Part shown: one piece after another, positions 8,630 through 18,600 of the stretch
How the letters are laid out: each line of letters opens with the position of its first letter
Numbering within the stretch: the stretch's first letter is position 1
NCBI RefSeq assembly: GCF_039541815.1
Contig: NZ_BAABGY010000001.1
Location: 500,686-564,685, forward strand
Origin: Flavisolibacter amylovorans
GTDB lineage: Bacteria > Bacteroidota > Bacteroidia > Chitinophagales > Chitinophagaceae
DNA: 64,000 bases
Reading direction: 5' to 3'
Position numbers and translations under genes: made by a program
Notes under the pieces: model-generated
The model's input: the letters and a program-made list of their open reading frames with translations, nothing else
Database searches by the model: none
What the model was told of the DNA's origin: nothing

Positions 8630-9013
8630 TCAGACCTTTCTTGTTCCGGCGGCCGGGATGCGGCGTCGTTCGATCCACAGCACGGCCGCCGCGCCAAGGG
8701 TATACATGAGCAGGTCGATGACCTCGAAGCTGCGGCCGATGAGGGTGGTAAAGAAGTCGCTGCCGCGCAGGCCGAGCCGCTCCACGATGTGCAGGTATTG
8801 CAGGCCTTCCACAAGGTAGCAGAAGAGCAGTACACCGGTCACCGCCGGCCCCACCGGCACGCGCCGCACGCTTTGTACGGCGCAGTACACGAGCGGCATC
8901 ACGAGGAAGTCGCCGACATAGGGGCGGATGATGCGGTCGCGCACGAAGAGCGCAATGAGGACCTCGGTGACGAGCAGGACCAGGAAGGCGATGCGGTAGG
9001 GGCGGCGGGGCAT
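8630..9013 (-). CDS. DUF2809 family membrane protein
   Basis: This protein of 127 residues has four predicted membrane segments. The block RPYVGDFLVMPLVYCAVQ and later LFCYLVEGLQYLHIVERLG fits the DUF2809 pattern (GD-x-L-V ... E-x-x-Q). Function is unknown. A near-match promoter box TATCTTCA stands a few bases upstream of the ATG. Confidence 0.78.
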   Translation of the reverse strand: MPRRPYRIAFLVLLVTEVLIALFVRDRIIRPYVGDFLVMPLVYCAVQSVRRVPVGPAVTGVLLFCYLVEGLQYLHIVERLGLRGSDFFTTLIGRSFEVIDLLMYTLGAAAVLWIERRRIPAAGTRKV

Positions 9014-9070
9014 GCACGGTGAAGATAGCCGTTTGGCGCGTCGCCTCCCGGCTACGGTCAGTCGTTATAG

Positions 9071-9105
9071 GTCGGGATGGGCCATAGTCGGAGACTACGG
9101 CCAAC
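9071..9105 (-). repeat. REP copy left of the RAYT gene
   Basis: The core GGCCATAGTC-GGA-GACTACGGCC (9080-9102) is a hairpin with 10-base arms. Its reverse complement matches 9825-9860 almost base for base, including the flanking AAGTTGG and the GACC tail. Confidence 0.8.
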
Positions 9106-9156
9106 TTCGCGTTGGAAATATTCATGCTGGCGCAGTGGGCGTATAAGGACGACCGA

Positions 9157-9711
9157 CTAAAGAAATGCGATTTCGATCGGGCCGGTTTGGGTGCGATTTA
9201 AGTAGGCGCGTGCGCTGCTGTACCGGTAATGTTCCGGCCGTTCGACTACGCCAGATTTAACCGGGTTGAAGTGAATATAGTTCAGCTTCTGCACGGTAAA
9301 TGCAGGGGCAAAGCATTCTTGGGGACAGTTGTTTTGAATCCAGAATTGAAAGCCGCTGTTCCGTGTATTGTCAGCCGCCGCATCACGAAAATGCCTGAGC
9401 AGCCAGGCTCTCCGGCTCTCGCACTGGTTCGCTCCGATTGCTGCTACGATTCGTTTGGCACTTACCTTCTTGAAATCCCGTACCAATGCGCTAAGGTCGC
9501 CGGTGGCCGACGAAGCCAGCAGGTGCAAGTGGTTGCTCATAAGGCACCAGGCATGCAGGTTAAGCCCTTTGTATTGTTGACAATATTTGAGGTCCCTGAT
9601 CAGCAGCTCGCAATAGTCGGCGCGGGTGAAGACGTCGGCCCATTCGACCACGGTGAACGTCAGGAAATGCACTTCCGCCTGGTTGCGAATCTTGTACCCG
9701 CCGATGCTCAT
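9157..9711 (-). CDS. REP-associated tyrosine transposase (RAYT, Y1_Tnp)
   Basis: The protein has the HUH motif in LMSNHLHLLAS and the later block LNYIHFNPVKSGVVERPEHYRYSSARAYL, which is the signature of TnpA-REP (IS200/IS605-like) proteins. Such enzymes act on REP hairpins. The ATG at 9711 (MSIGGYKIRNQ) is preceded by GAGGAAAA on the minus strand and gives 184 residues; an in-frame start at 9759 would add 16. Inverted REP copies lie 51 bases beyond its end and 113 bases before its start. The catalytic His pair and Tyr region look intact. Confidence 0.9.
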   Translation of the reverse strand: MSIGGYKIRNQAEVHFLTFTVVEWADVFTRADYCELLIRDLKYCQQYKGLNLHAWCLMSNHLHLLASSATGDLSALVRDFKKVSAKRIVAAIGANQCESRRAWLLRHFRDAAADNTRNSGFQFWIQNNCPQECFAPAFTVQKLNYIHFNPVKSGVVERPEHYRYSSARAYLNRTQTGPIEIAFL

Positions 9712-9824
9712 ACTTCGTATTTTTTCCTCGAAGCTGCTTTCCTGCGCTGAACCAGGCAAAAGAGGAAAAACACTTTTTACGCTGTTTTTCCCAACCGGCT
9801 ACCCCAGTAAAACGCTCCCCATGC

Positions 9825-9860
9825 AGTTGGCCCTAGTCTCCGACTACGGCCCGTCCGACC
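9825..9860 (+). repeat. REP copy right of the RAYT gene
   Basis: The core GGCCCTAGTC-TCC-GACTACGGCC (9829-9851) is the inverted partner of the copy at 9071-9105. Together they bracket the transposase. Confidence 0.8.
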
Positions 9861-9913
9861 TTTCGGAAATCTGCCAACGCGAAAGCCATCCGCCCGCAGT
9901 CTACCTTCACGCT

Positions 9914-10312
9914 ATGCACGTTTTCTTCCGCACGCTCATGGCCCTGCTATACATCGCCGCCGGCGTCAACCACTTCGTGCACCCGGCATTTTACCTGGCC
10001 ATCATGCCGCCCTGGCTGCCGGCGCACGGAGCGCTGGTAGCCGCCAGCGGCGTGGCCGAGATCGTGCTGGGCATCTTACTGCTGGTGCCGCGCACGCGCC
10101 GCTTCGCCGCGTGGGGTATCATCGTGCTGCTGGTTGCGGTATTCCCGGCCAACGTGCAGATGGCCGTCAATTACGTAGAACTACAGCACCCGAAGCTATG
10201 GCTCGCGCTGCTGCGCTTGCCGGTGCAGGGGCTGCTGATCTGGTGGGCGTGGTTGTATACACGAAGAAAGCGCCCCGAAGGGCGCTTTGAAGATCTCGGA
10301 TCTCAGATGTAA
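9914..10312 (+). CDS. DoxX-like membrane protein
   Basis: The 132 residues have four predicted membrane segments and the DoxX/MauE-type opening (LMALLYIAAGVNHFVHPAFY, then PPWLPAHGALVAASGVAEI, LGILLLVPRTRRFAAWG). The family occurs in quinone or sulfur redox complexes but most members are uncharacterised. I chose the ATG at 9914 because a near-match box TACCTTCA ends 4 bases before it and upstream codons belong to the REP copy. The C-terminus reads into the terminator stem and the ATCTGAG repeat, so the last 10 residues are probably unselected. Confidence 0.8.
   Translation: MHVFFRTLMALLYIAAGVNHFVHPAFYLAIMPPWLPAHGALVAASGVAEIVLGILLLVPRTRRFAAWGIIVLLVAVFPANVQMAVNYVELQHPKLWLALLRLPVQGLLIWWAWLYTRRKRPEGRFEDLGSQM
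10267..10288. terminator. terminator stem inside the DoxX 3' end
   Basis: AAAGCGCCC-CGAA-GGGCGCTTT is a perfect hairpin between convergent genes (DoxX and fabH). Confidence 0.75.
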
Positions 10313-10345
10313 GATCTCAGATCCGAGATTCCAGATCTGAGATCC
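10289..10345. repeat. ATCTGAGATC repeat, hairpin-forming
   Basis: Units of AGATCTC/GGATCTC/AGATCTG with a period near 7 run in both orientations, so the segment can fold on itself. It fills the space up to the fabH stop. Related copies are at 33482-33495, 36003-36034, 47636-47849 and 50563-50744. Confidence 0.75.
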
Positions 10346-10346
10346 C

Positions 10347-11339
10347 CTAGTAGGCCCACTTGATCAGCGTGGCGCCCCACGTAAACCCGCCGCCGAAGGC
10401 CGCGAGCACGATGTTGTCGCCCTTGTTGAGCTCGTGCTTCCACTCCCAGAGGCAGAGGGGGATGGTGCCGGCCGTAGTGTTGCCGTATTTCTGGATGTTG
10501 AGCATCACCTTTTCCTTCGGCAGGCCGATGCGCTCCGCAGTGGCGTCGATGATGCGCTTGTTGGCCTGGTGGGGCACGAGCCAGGCGATGTCGTCGCCGG
10601 TCATGCCGTTGCGCTCGAGGAGCTCGGCGCTCACGTCGGCCATGCCCTTGACGGCGAACTTGAACACGGTCTGGCCTTCCTGGTACACGAAGTGCTCCTT
10701 GTTGGCCACCGTTTCGGCGGAGGCGGGCTTCAGGGAGCCGCCGGCCTTCTGGTGGAGGTAGTGACGGCCGTTGCCGTCGGCCCGCAGGATGGAGTCCTGC
10801 ACGCCGTAGCCGTCGTGGTTGGGCTCGAGCAGCACGCCCGCGGCGCCGTCGCCGAAGATGATGCAGGTCTGGCGGTCGCTATAGTCGATGATGGAGCTCA
10901 TTTTGTCGGCGCCGATCACCACCACTTTCTTGTAGCGGCGGCTTTCAATGAGGGCGGCGCCGGTGGTGAGGCCGTAGAGGAAGCCCGAGCAGGCGGCCTC
11001 GAGGTCGAAGCCCCAGGCATTTTTGGCGCCGGCCTTGTCGGCGGCAATGTTGGCCGTGGCGGGGAACACCATGTCGGGCGTTACGGTGGCCACGATGATG
11101 CAGTCGATCTCTTCGGGGGAGATGCCGCGCTTTTCGCAGATCTGTTTGATCACCGGCACGCACATGTCGGAGGTGCCGAGGCCGTCCCCTTTCAGGATGC
11201 GGCGCTCGTTGATGCCGGTGCGGCTGCGGATCCACTCGTCGGTGGTCTCCACCATCTTTTCGAGGTCGGCGTTCGTAAGGCGGTCTTCGGGAACATAGCC
11301 GCCGACGGCGGTGATGGCAGCGTTGATTTTTTGGATCAT
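10347..11339 (-). CDS. fabH: 3-oxoacyl-ACP synthase III (KAS III)
   Basis: FabH condenses acetyl-CoA (or a branched starter CoA) with malonyl-ACP to start fatty acid synthesis. The 330 residues carry the full Cys-His-Asn triad: AACSGFLYG (Cys117), PHQANKRII (His near 253) and YGNTTAGTIPL (Asn near 283). Length is typical. An exact TACCTTTG box lies only 5 bases before the ATG, suggesting a leaderless mRNA. Branched-chain starter use is common in Bacteroidota but cannot be read here. Confidence 0.96.
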   Translation of the reverse strand: MIQKINAAITAVGGYVPEDRLTNADLEKMVETTDEWIRSRTGINERRILKGDGLGTSDMCVPVIKQICEKRGISPEEIDCIIVATVTPDMVFPATANIAADKAGAKNAWGFDLEAACSGFLYGLTTGAALIESRRYKKVVVIGADKMSSIIDYSDRQTCIIFGDGAAGVLLEPNHDGYGVQDSILRADGNGRHYLHQKAGGSLKPASAETVANKEHFVYQEGQTVFKFAVKGMADVSAELLERNGMTGDDIAWLVPHQANKRIIDATAERIGLPKEKVMLNIQKYGNTTAGTIPLCLWEWKHELNKGDNIVLAAFGGGFTWGATLIKWAY

Positions 11340-11344
11340 GGGGG

Positions 11345-11352
11345 CAAAGGTA
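11345..11352 (-). promoter_or_regulatory. -7 promoter box of fabH
   Basis: TACCTTTG on the minus strand, 5 bases before the ATG. No -33 TTG box is clear. Confidence 0.6.
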
Positions 11353-11360
11353 GCAGCAAA

Positions 11361-11403
11361 AAGGTTTAGGGGTTTAGGGGGTTTAGAAGGTTTAGGGGTT
11401 GGG
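11361..11403 (-). repeat. left inverted arm of CTAAACC repeat
   Basis: GGTTTAG units with 8-9 base period, the reverse complement of 11930-11973. Confidence 0.85.
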
Positions 11404-11492
11404 ATGGGAAAAACATCAGGCGCAAGAAAATTCTCAGCGGCTTATGTTGAATTACCCTTGGAGCGGCGTATTGAGCTTAGGACATTTGTATC

Positions 11493-11891
11493 ATGGCTAC
11501 GTTCAAGCGATTCGAGGAGATCATTGCCTGGCAACTGGCGCACCAGCTTTGCCGCGAAATCGGGCGCATCGCCCGGGAAACCGGGCTCGCGAAGGACTAT
11601 AAGCTGCGCGAACAGGTATGTGACTCCTCAAACTCGATCATGAACAATATCGCCGAGGGGTTTGGCCGTACCGGGAACCGAGAGTTTATAGGCTTTCTTC
11701 ATATTGCGCACGCATCCTGCTCGGAAACGCAATCGCAACTCTACACCCTCCATGACCGCAAGTACATCACGCCTGAGGAGTTTGATGTGCTCAATTTGCT
11801 TGCTCACCGGACGTCCAAGGCAATCTACAGTCTAATCGGTTACCTGGAGCGCAGCGAAATACGTGGGCTACGATACCGCAGCCGTGGCTGA
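11493..11891 (+). CDS. four-helix-bundle protein (23S rRNA IVP / S23 family)
   Basis: The 132 residues match the family of proteins encoded in 23S rRNA intervening sequences (TIGR02436), also related to bAvd of diversity-generating retroelements. The signature is EEIIAWQLAHQLCREIGRI, then YKLREQVCDSSNSIMNNIAE, GFGRTGNREFIGFLHIAHAS and SETQSQLYTL. These form basic pentameric helical bundles that may bind nucleic acid. No reverse transcriptase or variable repeat is near, so this is not a retroelement. It is the only gene inside the inverted-repeat cassette at 11361-11973. Confidence 0.9.
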   Translation: MATFKRFEEIIAWQLAHQLCREIGRIARETGLAKDYKLREQVCDSSNSIMNNIAEGFGRTGNREFIGFLHIAHASCSETQSQLYTLHDRKYITPEEFDVLNLLAHRTSKAIYSLIGYLERSEIRGLRYRSRG

Positions 11892-11929
11892 CCCACCTGC
11901 CTGATAATGCGCAGAAACAGCCATGGGTT

Positions 11930-11973
11930 CCCAACCTCCTAAACCTTCTAAACCCCCTAAACCTCTAAACCTT
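11930..11973 (+). repeat. right inverted arm of CTAAACC repeat
   Basis: Five CTAAACC-type units; pairs with 11361-11403 at 42 of 44 positions. Confidence 0.85.
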
Positions 11974-11994
11974 CCCCTGCCCGCCCGGTTTCCG

Positions 11995-12002
11995 TATTTT
12001 CG
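11995..12002 (+). promoter_or_regulatory. -7-like box of ruvA
   Basis: TATTTTCG, one mismatch from TAnnTTTG, 5 bases before the ruvA ATG. Confidence 0.4.
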
Positions 12003-12007
12003 CGCCT

Positions 12008-12604
12008 ATGATCGCATTCCTGAAGGGCGACTTTGTGCACAAAACCCCCACAGTCGTCTACGTGGACGTCAACGGCGTCGGCTACGAGGTCCACATCTCC
12101 GGCAACACCTATAACCAGATCGAACACCTCGAAAAGGGCACCCTTTTCACCCACCTCCTGGTGCGCGAAGACGCCCATATCCTCTACGGGTTCGGCGACG
12201 AGTCCGAAAAGCAGCTCTTTCTCCGCCTCCTCGGCGTGGCCGGCGTCGGCGCCACCACCGCCCGGCAGATGCTTTCCTCCCTGAAGCCCGTGGAGCTCGC
12301 CCGCGCCATCGCCAACGGCGACGCCCGCTCCCTGGAGCGCGTCAAGGGCATCGGCCGCAAGACCGCCGAGCGCATCGTGCTGGAGCTCCGTGAGAAGCTC
12401 GTGAAGCAGCCGATCACAGACGCCGGCAGCCCGCAGAATATTTCCGCCTGGAAAGGCAATACTTTGGAGATGGATGCGTTAAATGCCCTGGTGGCCCTGG
12501 GCATCGCGCGCTCGGCCGCCGATGCCGCCGTGCGCAAGGCGGCCGCCCAGGACCCGTCCCTCGGGGTGGAGGACCTGATCAAAAAAGCGCTCCAATCCCT
12601 GTAA
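12008..12604 (+). CDS. ruvA: Holliday junction helicase subunit RuvA
   Basis: RuvA binds four-way junctions and loads the RuvB motor for branch migration. The 198 residues show the OB-fold N-terminus (MIAFLKGDFVHKTPTVVYVD), two helix-hairpin-helix motifs (LLGVAGVGATTARQML and LERVKGIGRKTAERIV) and the C-terminal RuvB-binding domain (EMDALNALVALGIARSAADA). Length is standard. It precedes sprA by about 30-60 bases, a pairing found in many Bacteroidota. Confidence 0.96.
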   Translation: MIAFLKGDFVHKTPTVVYVDVNGVGYEVHISGNTYNQIEHLEKGTLFTHLLVREDAHILYGFGDESEKQLFLRLLGVAGVGATTARQMLSSLKPVELARAIANGDARSLERVKGIGRKTAERIVLELREKLVKQPITDAGSPQNISAWKGNTLEMDALNALVALGIARSAADAAVRKAAAQDPSLGVEDLIKKALQSL

Positions 12605-12633
12605 GAAGCCACTGCTACGCTGCTGAGAACCAA

Positions 12634-15600
12634 TTGATTCACGCTAATTGTCGAGAAAAACGCTTGTACCGTCCATTTACCCTGATCAAACGCTGCCTCC
12701 CGGCCGCCCTGATCCTGTTTATACTCTCTGGCATGGCCAATGCCCGCCCGGAATGGGGGGGCAATCGCCTGCCCGGACCTGCCGTAGACACCACGCCCCG
12801 TCCCGATAGCCTGCCTTACCCGATCTACGACCGCCGTACCGATGGCTACTCCTCCCGCTCCCGCAATCCCTTCGACCTGAAGGATACCGGCTACATCAAG
12901 CGCCGCGTCGAATACGACCCGGTGACGAAGCAGTATTACGTGGTGGAGAAGATCGGCAACCGCTACTACCGCACGCCCACCACCCTTTCGAGCAAGGAGT
13001 TCCTGGACCTCCAGGCGAGGCAGGACGAGAACGAGTACTTCCGCCGTCGCGCCAACACCCTCTTCGCGCTCAACAACCGCCGCGCCCGCCCCAACTTCGG
13101 GTTCGACCGCAACTGGATGAACCGCATCACCGGCAACGGCAAGGTCTCCATCAACCCCTCTGGCTACGTCGACATCGCCGCCGGCTACCAGGGCCAGAAG
13201 ATCAACAACCCGACCCTGCCCGAGCGCGCCCGCCGCAACGGGGGCTTCGACTTCAACATGAACGCGCAGCTCCAGGTCGACGCCCAGATCGGCGACAAGA
13301 TCAAGCTGCCGATCAACTACAACACGCTCGCCAACTTCGACTTCGAGAACCAGCTGAAGCTCGATTACCAGGGCAAGCCCGACGAGATCCTGAAGCTGCT
13401 CCAGGCCGGTAACGTCAACTTCGCCTCCAAGGGCACCCTCATCCCGGGCGCCCAGTCGCTGTTCGGGATCAAGGCGCAGCTCCAGTTCGGCAAGCTCTAT
13501 GTCAGTACCGTGCTCGCCAACCAGCGCTCGCAGCGCCAGAGCGCCAACCTGCAGGGCACCGCCGCCACCGCGCCCTTCTCGATCCGCGCCGACGAGTACG
13601 AGGAGAACCGCCACTTCCTGCTCGGCCAGTATTTCCGCCTCAACTACAACGACGCCCTCAGCACCCTGCCCATCGTGCGCAGCAAGGTGCAGGTGAACCG
13701 CGTAGAGGTATGGGTGACCAACCGCACCGGCGCCACCACCAACACCCGCGACATCGTAGCCCTCGCGGACCTCGGCGAAACGACGCCTTTCGGCTCCATC
13801 GACTCCCGCCCGTCCAACGACGTCACACTGAACAACCTGTACCTCCGCCTCGCCTCCGACGACGCGGCCCGCAGCTCCACTACGGCCACCAGCACGCTCA
13901 CCGGCACCTACAACCTCGCCCCCGTACAGGACTTTGAAAAGACCTTCGCCCGCAAGCTGCAGCCTTCCGACTTCACCTTCCAGACGCAGCTCGGCTACAT
14001 CTCGCTCAACCAGCCCCTTATGCCCGACGAGGTGCTCGGCGTGGCGTATGAATACACCTATAATGGCAAGCGCTACCAGGTGGGCGAATTCTCGCAGGAC
14101 GTGCCGCCGGACTCGACGGGCACCTCTCAGAAAGTACTCTTCCTGAAGCTCCTGAAGGCCACCTCCCAGCGGCCCAACCTGCCCATCTGGCGCCTCATGA
14201 TGAAGAACGTGTACACGGTGGGCTACGGCTCGCTGCAGCGCGAGGACTTCAAGCTCGACGTCGTGTTCGAGGAGCCCTCGCTCGGCGAGAAGCGCGTGCT
14301 GCCGCTCGCCGATACCGTGCACCAGGTGCCCGGCACGCCGGTGAACCCCGTGCGCCCCGAGTATGTGGCGGTGCCCCTCATCCAGCTGACCAACCTCGAC
14401 CGCCTCAACAACAACAACGACCCGCAGCCCAACGGCGTGTTCGACTACGTGGAGAACGTGACCGTGGTGTCGGCCCAGAGCCGCATCATCTTCCCGCGCC
14501 TGGAGCCCTTCGGCCGCGACCTGGAGTACGTGTTCGCCAACGAGCGCGCCCGCCAGAAATACCTGTATTACCCGCTGTACGACACCATCAAGGCCATCGC
14601 CCAGAACTTCTCCAACCTGAACCGCTATAAGCTGGTGGGCAAGTCGAAGCAGGCCAACAACGTCGACTACCAGCTCGGCTTCAACATTCCCCGCGGCTCC
14701 GTAACGGCCACCGCCGGCGGCCGCGTGCTGCAGGAAGGCGTCGACTACGAGATCAACTACGACCTCGGCACCCTGCACGTCACCAACCCCGCCATCATCC
14801 AGGGCGGCATCCCGGTGCAGATCCAGTTCGAGAACAACGCCACCTTCGGATTGCAGCAACGCAACTATATGGCGCTGCGCCTCGACTACCTCGCGAGCAA
14901 GCACCTGACCGTGGGCGCCACCATGGTGCGCCTCGGCGAGCGCCCCTTCTTTACGAAGCAGCTCTACGGCGAAGACCCGATCCGCAATACGATGTACGGC
15001 GTCGACTTCGACTACCGCCGAGACATGCCGCGCCTCTCGCGCCTCCTCGACAAGTTGCCCTTTTACAGCACCAAAGCCATGTCGGGCATCACGGCCTACG
15101 GCGAATTCGCCTACCTCGACCCGGGCCACTCGCCGCAGATCGGCAAAGGCAACGAGGGCCAGATCTATATCGACGACTTCGAAGGCACCCGCTCCTCCAT
15201 CGACCTGCGCTTCCCGCTCTCCAGCTGGACGCTGGCTTCGACGCCCCAGAATTCGCCCGACGCCGGCGGCAACGTCCTGTTCCCCGAAGCCACCACCTCC
15301 TCGCTCGCCTACAACTTCCGCCGCGCCAAGCTCGCCTGGTACAACATCGAGCCCGTGCTGCAGGAGCGCCGCAACTCCAACAACCCGCTCCAGAACAACC
15401 TGCCCGAGCTCTCGAAGCCCGAAACGCGCCAGGTGTTCCAGAACGAGATCTTCCCGAAGCGGACCCTCGACATCGGCCAGGGTATCCTCACCACCTTCGA
15501 CCTCGCCTATTACCCGCACGAGAAAGGACCTTATAACTATGCAACGGTCGGCATCGACCAGAACAACCGGATCACACAGGCGGCCCGTGCCTGGGGCGGC

Positions 15601-18600
15601 ATCATGCGCTCCATCGACCAGACCGACTTCGAGACCGGCAACATCGAGTTCATCGAGTTCTGGATGCAGGATCCGTTCATCTCCGGCCGCAACCCCAACG
15701 GCGGCGAGCTGTACTTTAACCTCGGCAACATTTCGGAAGACGTATTAAAAGACGGCCAGCGCCAATACGAGAACGGCCTTCCGACCCCGTCGCAACCGGC
15801 CGTGCCCACCTCGGAAACGATCTGGGGCCGCGTCCCGCGTAACCCGCAGCAGGTGACCAACGCCTTCTCCAACGACCCCGCCGACCGCCCCTTCCAGGAC
15901 GTAGGCTTTGACGGCCTCCAGGATACGGCCGAGCAGCGCAAGTTTGCCCCCTACGTACAGCAGGCACAGACCATCGTGACCGAGCCCGCCGCACGCCAGC
16001 AGCTGCTTGCCGACCCCTCGAACGACAACTTCCGCCACTACCGCGATGCCGCCTTCACCGCCAACAACGGTATCCTCGAGCGCTATAAGAATATCAACAA
16101 CCCCCAGGGCAACTCGCCCGTGGCCGGCTCCGCCGACGAGTTCACGACCGCCTTCACGCTCTACCCCGACCAGGAGGAGCTGAACCGCGATAACACGCTC
16201 AACGAAACAGAGTCCTACTTCCAGTACCGCATCGAGCTGAAGCCCAGCACCATGGTGCAGGGCCAGAACTACATCACCGACGTACGTACCGTGAACGTGC
16301 GCCTCGCCAACAATTCCCAGCGCCAGGAAAAATGGTACCTCTTCCGCATCCCCATCCGCGAGTACCAGGCCAACGTCAACAACCTGCCCGACTTCAAGTC
16401 GATCCGCTTTATCCGGATGTTCATGACCGGGTTCCAGGATACGATGGTGACCCGCTTCGGTAAGCTGGAGCTCGTGCGCAACCAGTGGCGTAAGTTCAGC
16501 TACGAGATCGACTCGTCGGGCCAGTTCTTCCAGCTGCCCGCCTCCGACCCGACGCAGACCTCGGTGCTCGCCGTGAACCTTGAAGAGAACGACCAGCGCC
16601 AGCCCGTGCCCTACGTAACGCCCCCGGGCATCGAGCGGCAGCAGCAGATCTCCAACAACAACACCCAGCTGCTGCAAAACGAGCAGGCCCTGTCGGTACG
16701 CTTCAACGGGCTTAAGAAAGGCCAGGCCCGCGGCGTCTTCAAGAACATGAACATGGACCTGCGCCAGTATGGCAAGCTCCAGCTGTTCCTGCACGCCGAG
16801 AGCGCCTTGTCGAGCACCGACTTCAAGCCCGGCGACGTGCAGGCGGTGGTCCGTATCGGCTCTGACTTCGTGAGCAACTACTACGAGATCCGCATCCCGC
16901 TCGATCCCACGCAGTGGAACACGCGCGACTCCAACCGCATCTGGCCCGTGGCCAACCGCCTCGAGCTCGAGCTCAACGACCTCGCCCTGCTCAAGTCGGC
17001 ACGCAACCGCAGCGGTACCTCCTCGTCGGCCTATTACCGGCAGCAACGCGCCGACGGTAAGATCTATGCCATCATCGGCAACCCGAACCTCGGCGAGGTG
17101 CGCGGCTTCCTGCTCGGCGTCCGCAACGAGAACAAGGAAGTGGCCTCCGGTGAGGTCTGGTTCAACGAGCTGCGCCTTTCCCGCCTCGACGAGAGCGGCG
17201 CCTGGGCCGCCCTCGGCCGCGTAGACCTGCGCCTCGCCGACCTCGGTACCCTGAGCCTCGCCGGCTCCATCAAGACCCGTGGCTTCGGTACGCTGGAGCA
17301 GCGCGTCAACGAGCGCTCCCGCGAGGACTTCTACCAGTACGACATCGCCGCCAACCTCGACCTCGGCAAGCTGCTGCCCAAGAAGGCCGGCTTGCAGATA
17401 CCGGTGTACCTCGGGCTTTCCAAGACCAACAGCACTCCGGAGTACGATCCTTACGATCTCGACATCAAGCTGAACGACAAGCTCCGCGACACGCCGAAGG
17501 AAAAGCAGGACTCCGTACGCAACGACGCCGTGGAGCAGCGCACCATCAAGACCATCACCTTCACCAACGTGAAGAAGAACAAGACCAACGGCAAGCCGGT
17601 GCAGCCCTGGGACATTTCCAATATCGACCTGAACTACTCCTACACGCACGACGCACACACGAGCCCGATCCTGGAGGAGGACATCACCACGCGCACCCGC
17701 GCCGCGGTGGGCTATACCTACGCACCGCAGCCGAAGTACATCGAGCCGCTGAAGAAGCTGATCAAATCACGCTCGCCCTGGCTGGCGTTTATCCGCGACT
17801 TCAACTTCAACTACAAGCCAACGGTAGGCCTCCGCGCCGACGTGTTCCGCCAGTTCGGCGCCGTGCGCTCGCGCAACGTGGGCGGCGAGGGCTACAAGCT
17901 CCCCGAGACCTTCGACAAGCGCTTTACCTTCGACCGCTTCTATACGCTCCGCTGGGACCTCACCCGCTCGCTGCTCCTCGACTTCAATGCTGTCAACAAT
18001 GCCATCGTGGACGAGCCCTACGGCCGCCTCGACAAGCCGGGCCGCGATACCGTGAAGCGCAACTTCTGGAGGGGCGGCCGTACCACGCACTATTCGCAGA
18101 CCGGTACGCTCACCTACACCCTGCCGACTTCGAAGTTCCCCATCCTCGACTGGACCACGGTGCGCGCATCGTACACGGCCAAGTACGAGTGGATCGGCGC
18201 CTCGCTGCTGGCAAAGAGCCTCGGCAACAAGCTGCTCAACGGGCAGACGCGCAACGTCACGGGCGAGCTCAACTTCGACCAGCTCTACAGCAAATGGAAG
18301 CTGCTCCGCGCCCTCGACCAGAATGCGGCACCCGCACCGCCGCAGGCTCCCCGCAACCCGCGCGATACGAGCGCCAAGGGCAAGCCCCGCCGTGATCCCA
18401 ACGCGCCCGTGCAGCTCGGCACGCTGCCCCGCATCTTCCTGGGCCTCGCTACCTCGCTGAAGCGCGTGGGCATCCAGTATACCGTGGACATGGGTACGCT
18501 GCTCCCGGGCTACCTCGACAGCACCCGGGTGCTGGGTATGAACCTCCGCTCGAACGCCCCGGGCTGGCGCTACATCCTGGGCTACCAACCCGACACGGCC

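Larger units (their letters stand above)
11361..11973. mobile_element. candidate cassette: four-helix-bundle gene in 43/44-bp inverted repeats
   Basis: The left arm (11361-11403) and right arm (11930-11973) are reverse complements that differ by one insertion and one C/T change. Each arm consists of CTAAACC units with a period of 8-9. They enclose only the gene at 11493-11891. The cassette lies between fabH and ruvA. Mobility is inferred from the architecture; no target-site duplication was recognised. Confidence 0.6.

Noticed and set aside
11493..11891. Diversity-generating retroelement accessory (Avd) for the four-helix-bundle gene
   Set aside because: No reverse transcriptase, template repeat or variable repeat was seen nearby.
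12184..15519. Minus-strand open frame of 1111 codons antisense to ruvA/sprA
   Set aside because: It is Val/Glu/Ala-rich shadow sequence created by strongly biased third positions of sprA; no domain, and sprA is certain.
15745..17658. Minus-strand open frame of 637 codons antisense to sprA
   Set aside because: Same shadow effect; composition unlike a real protein.
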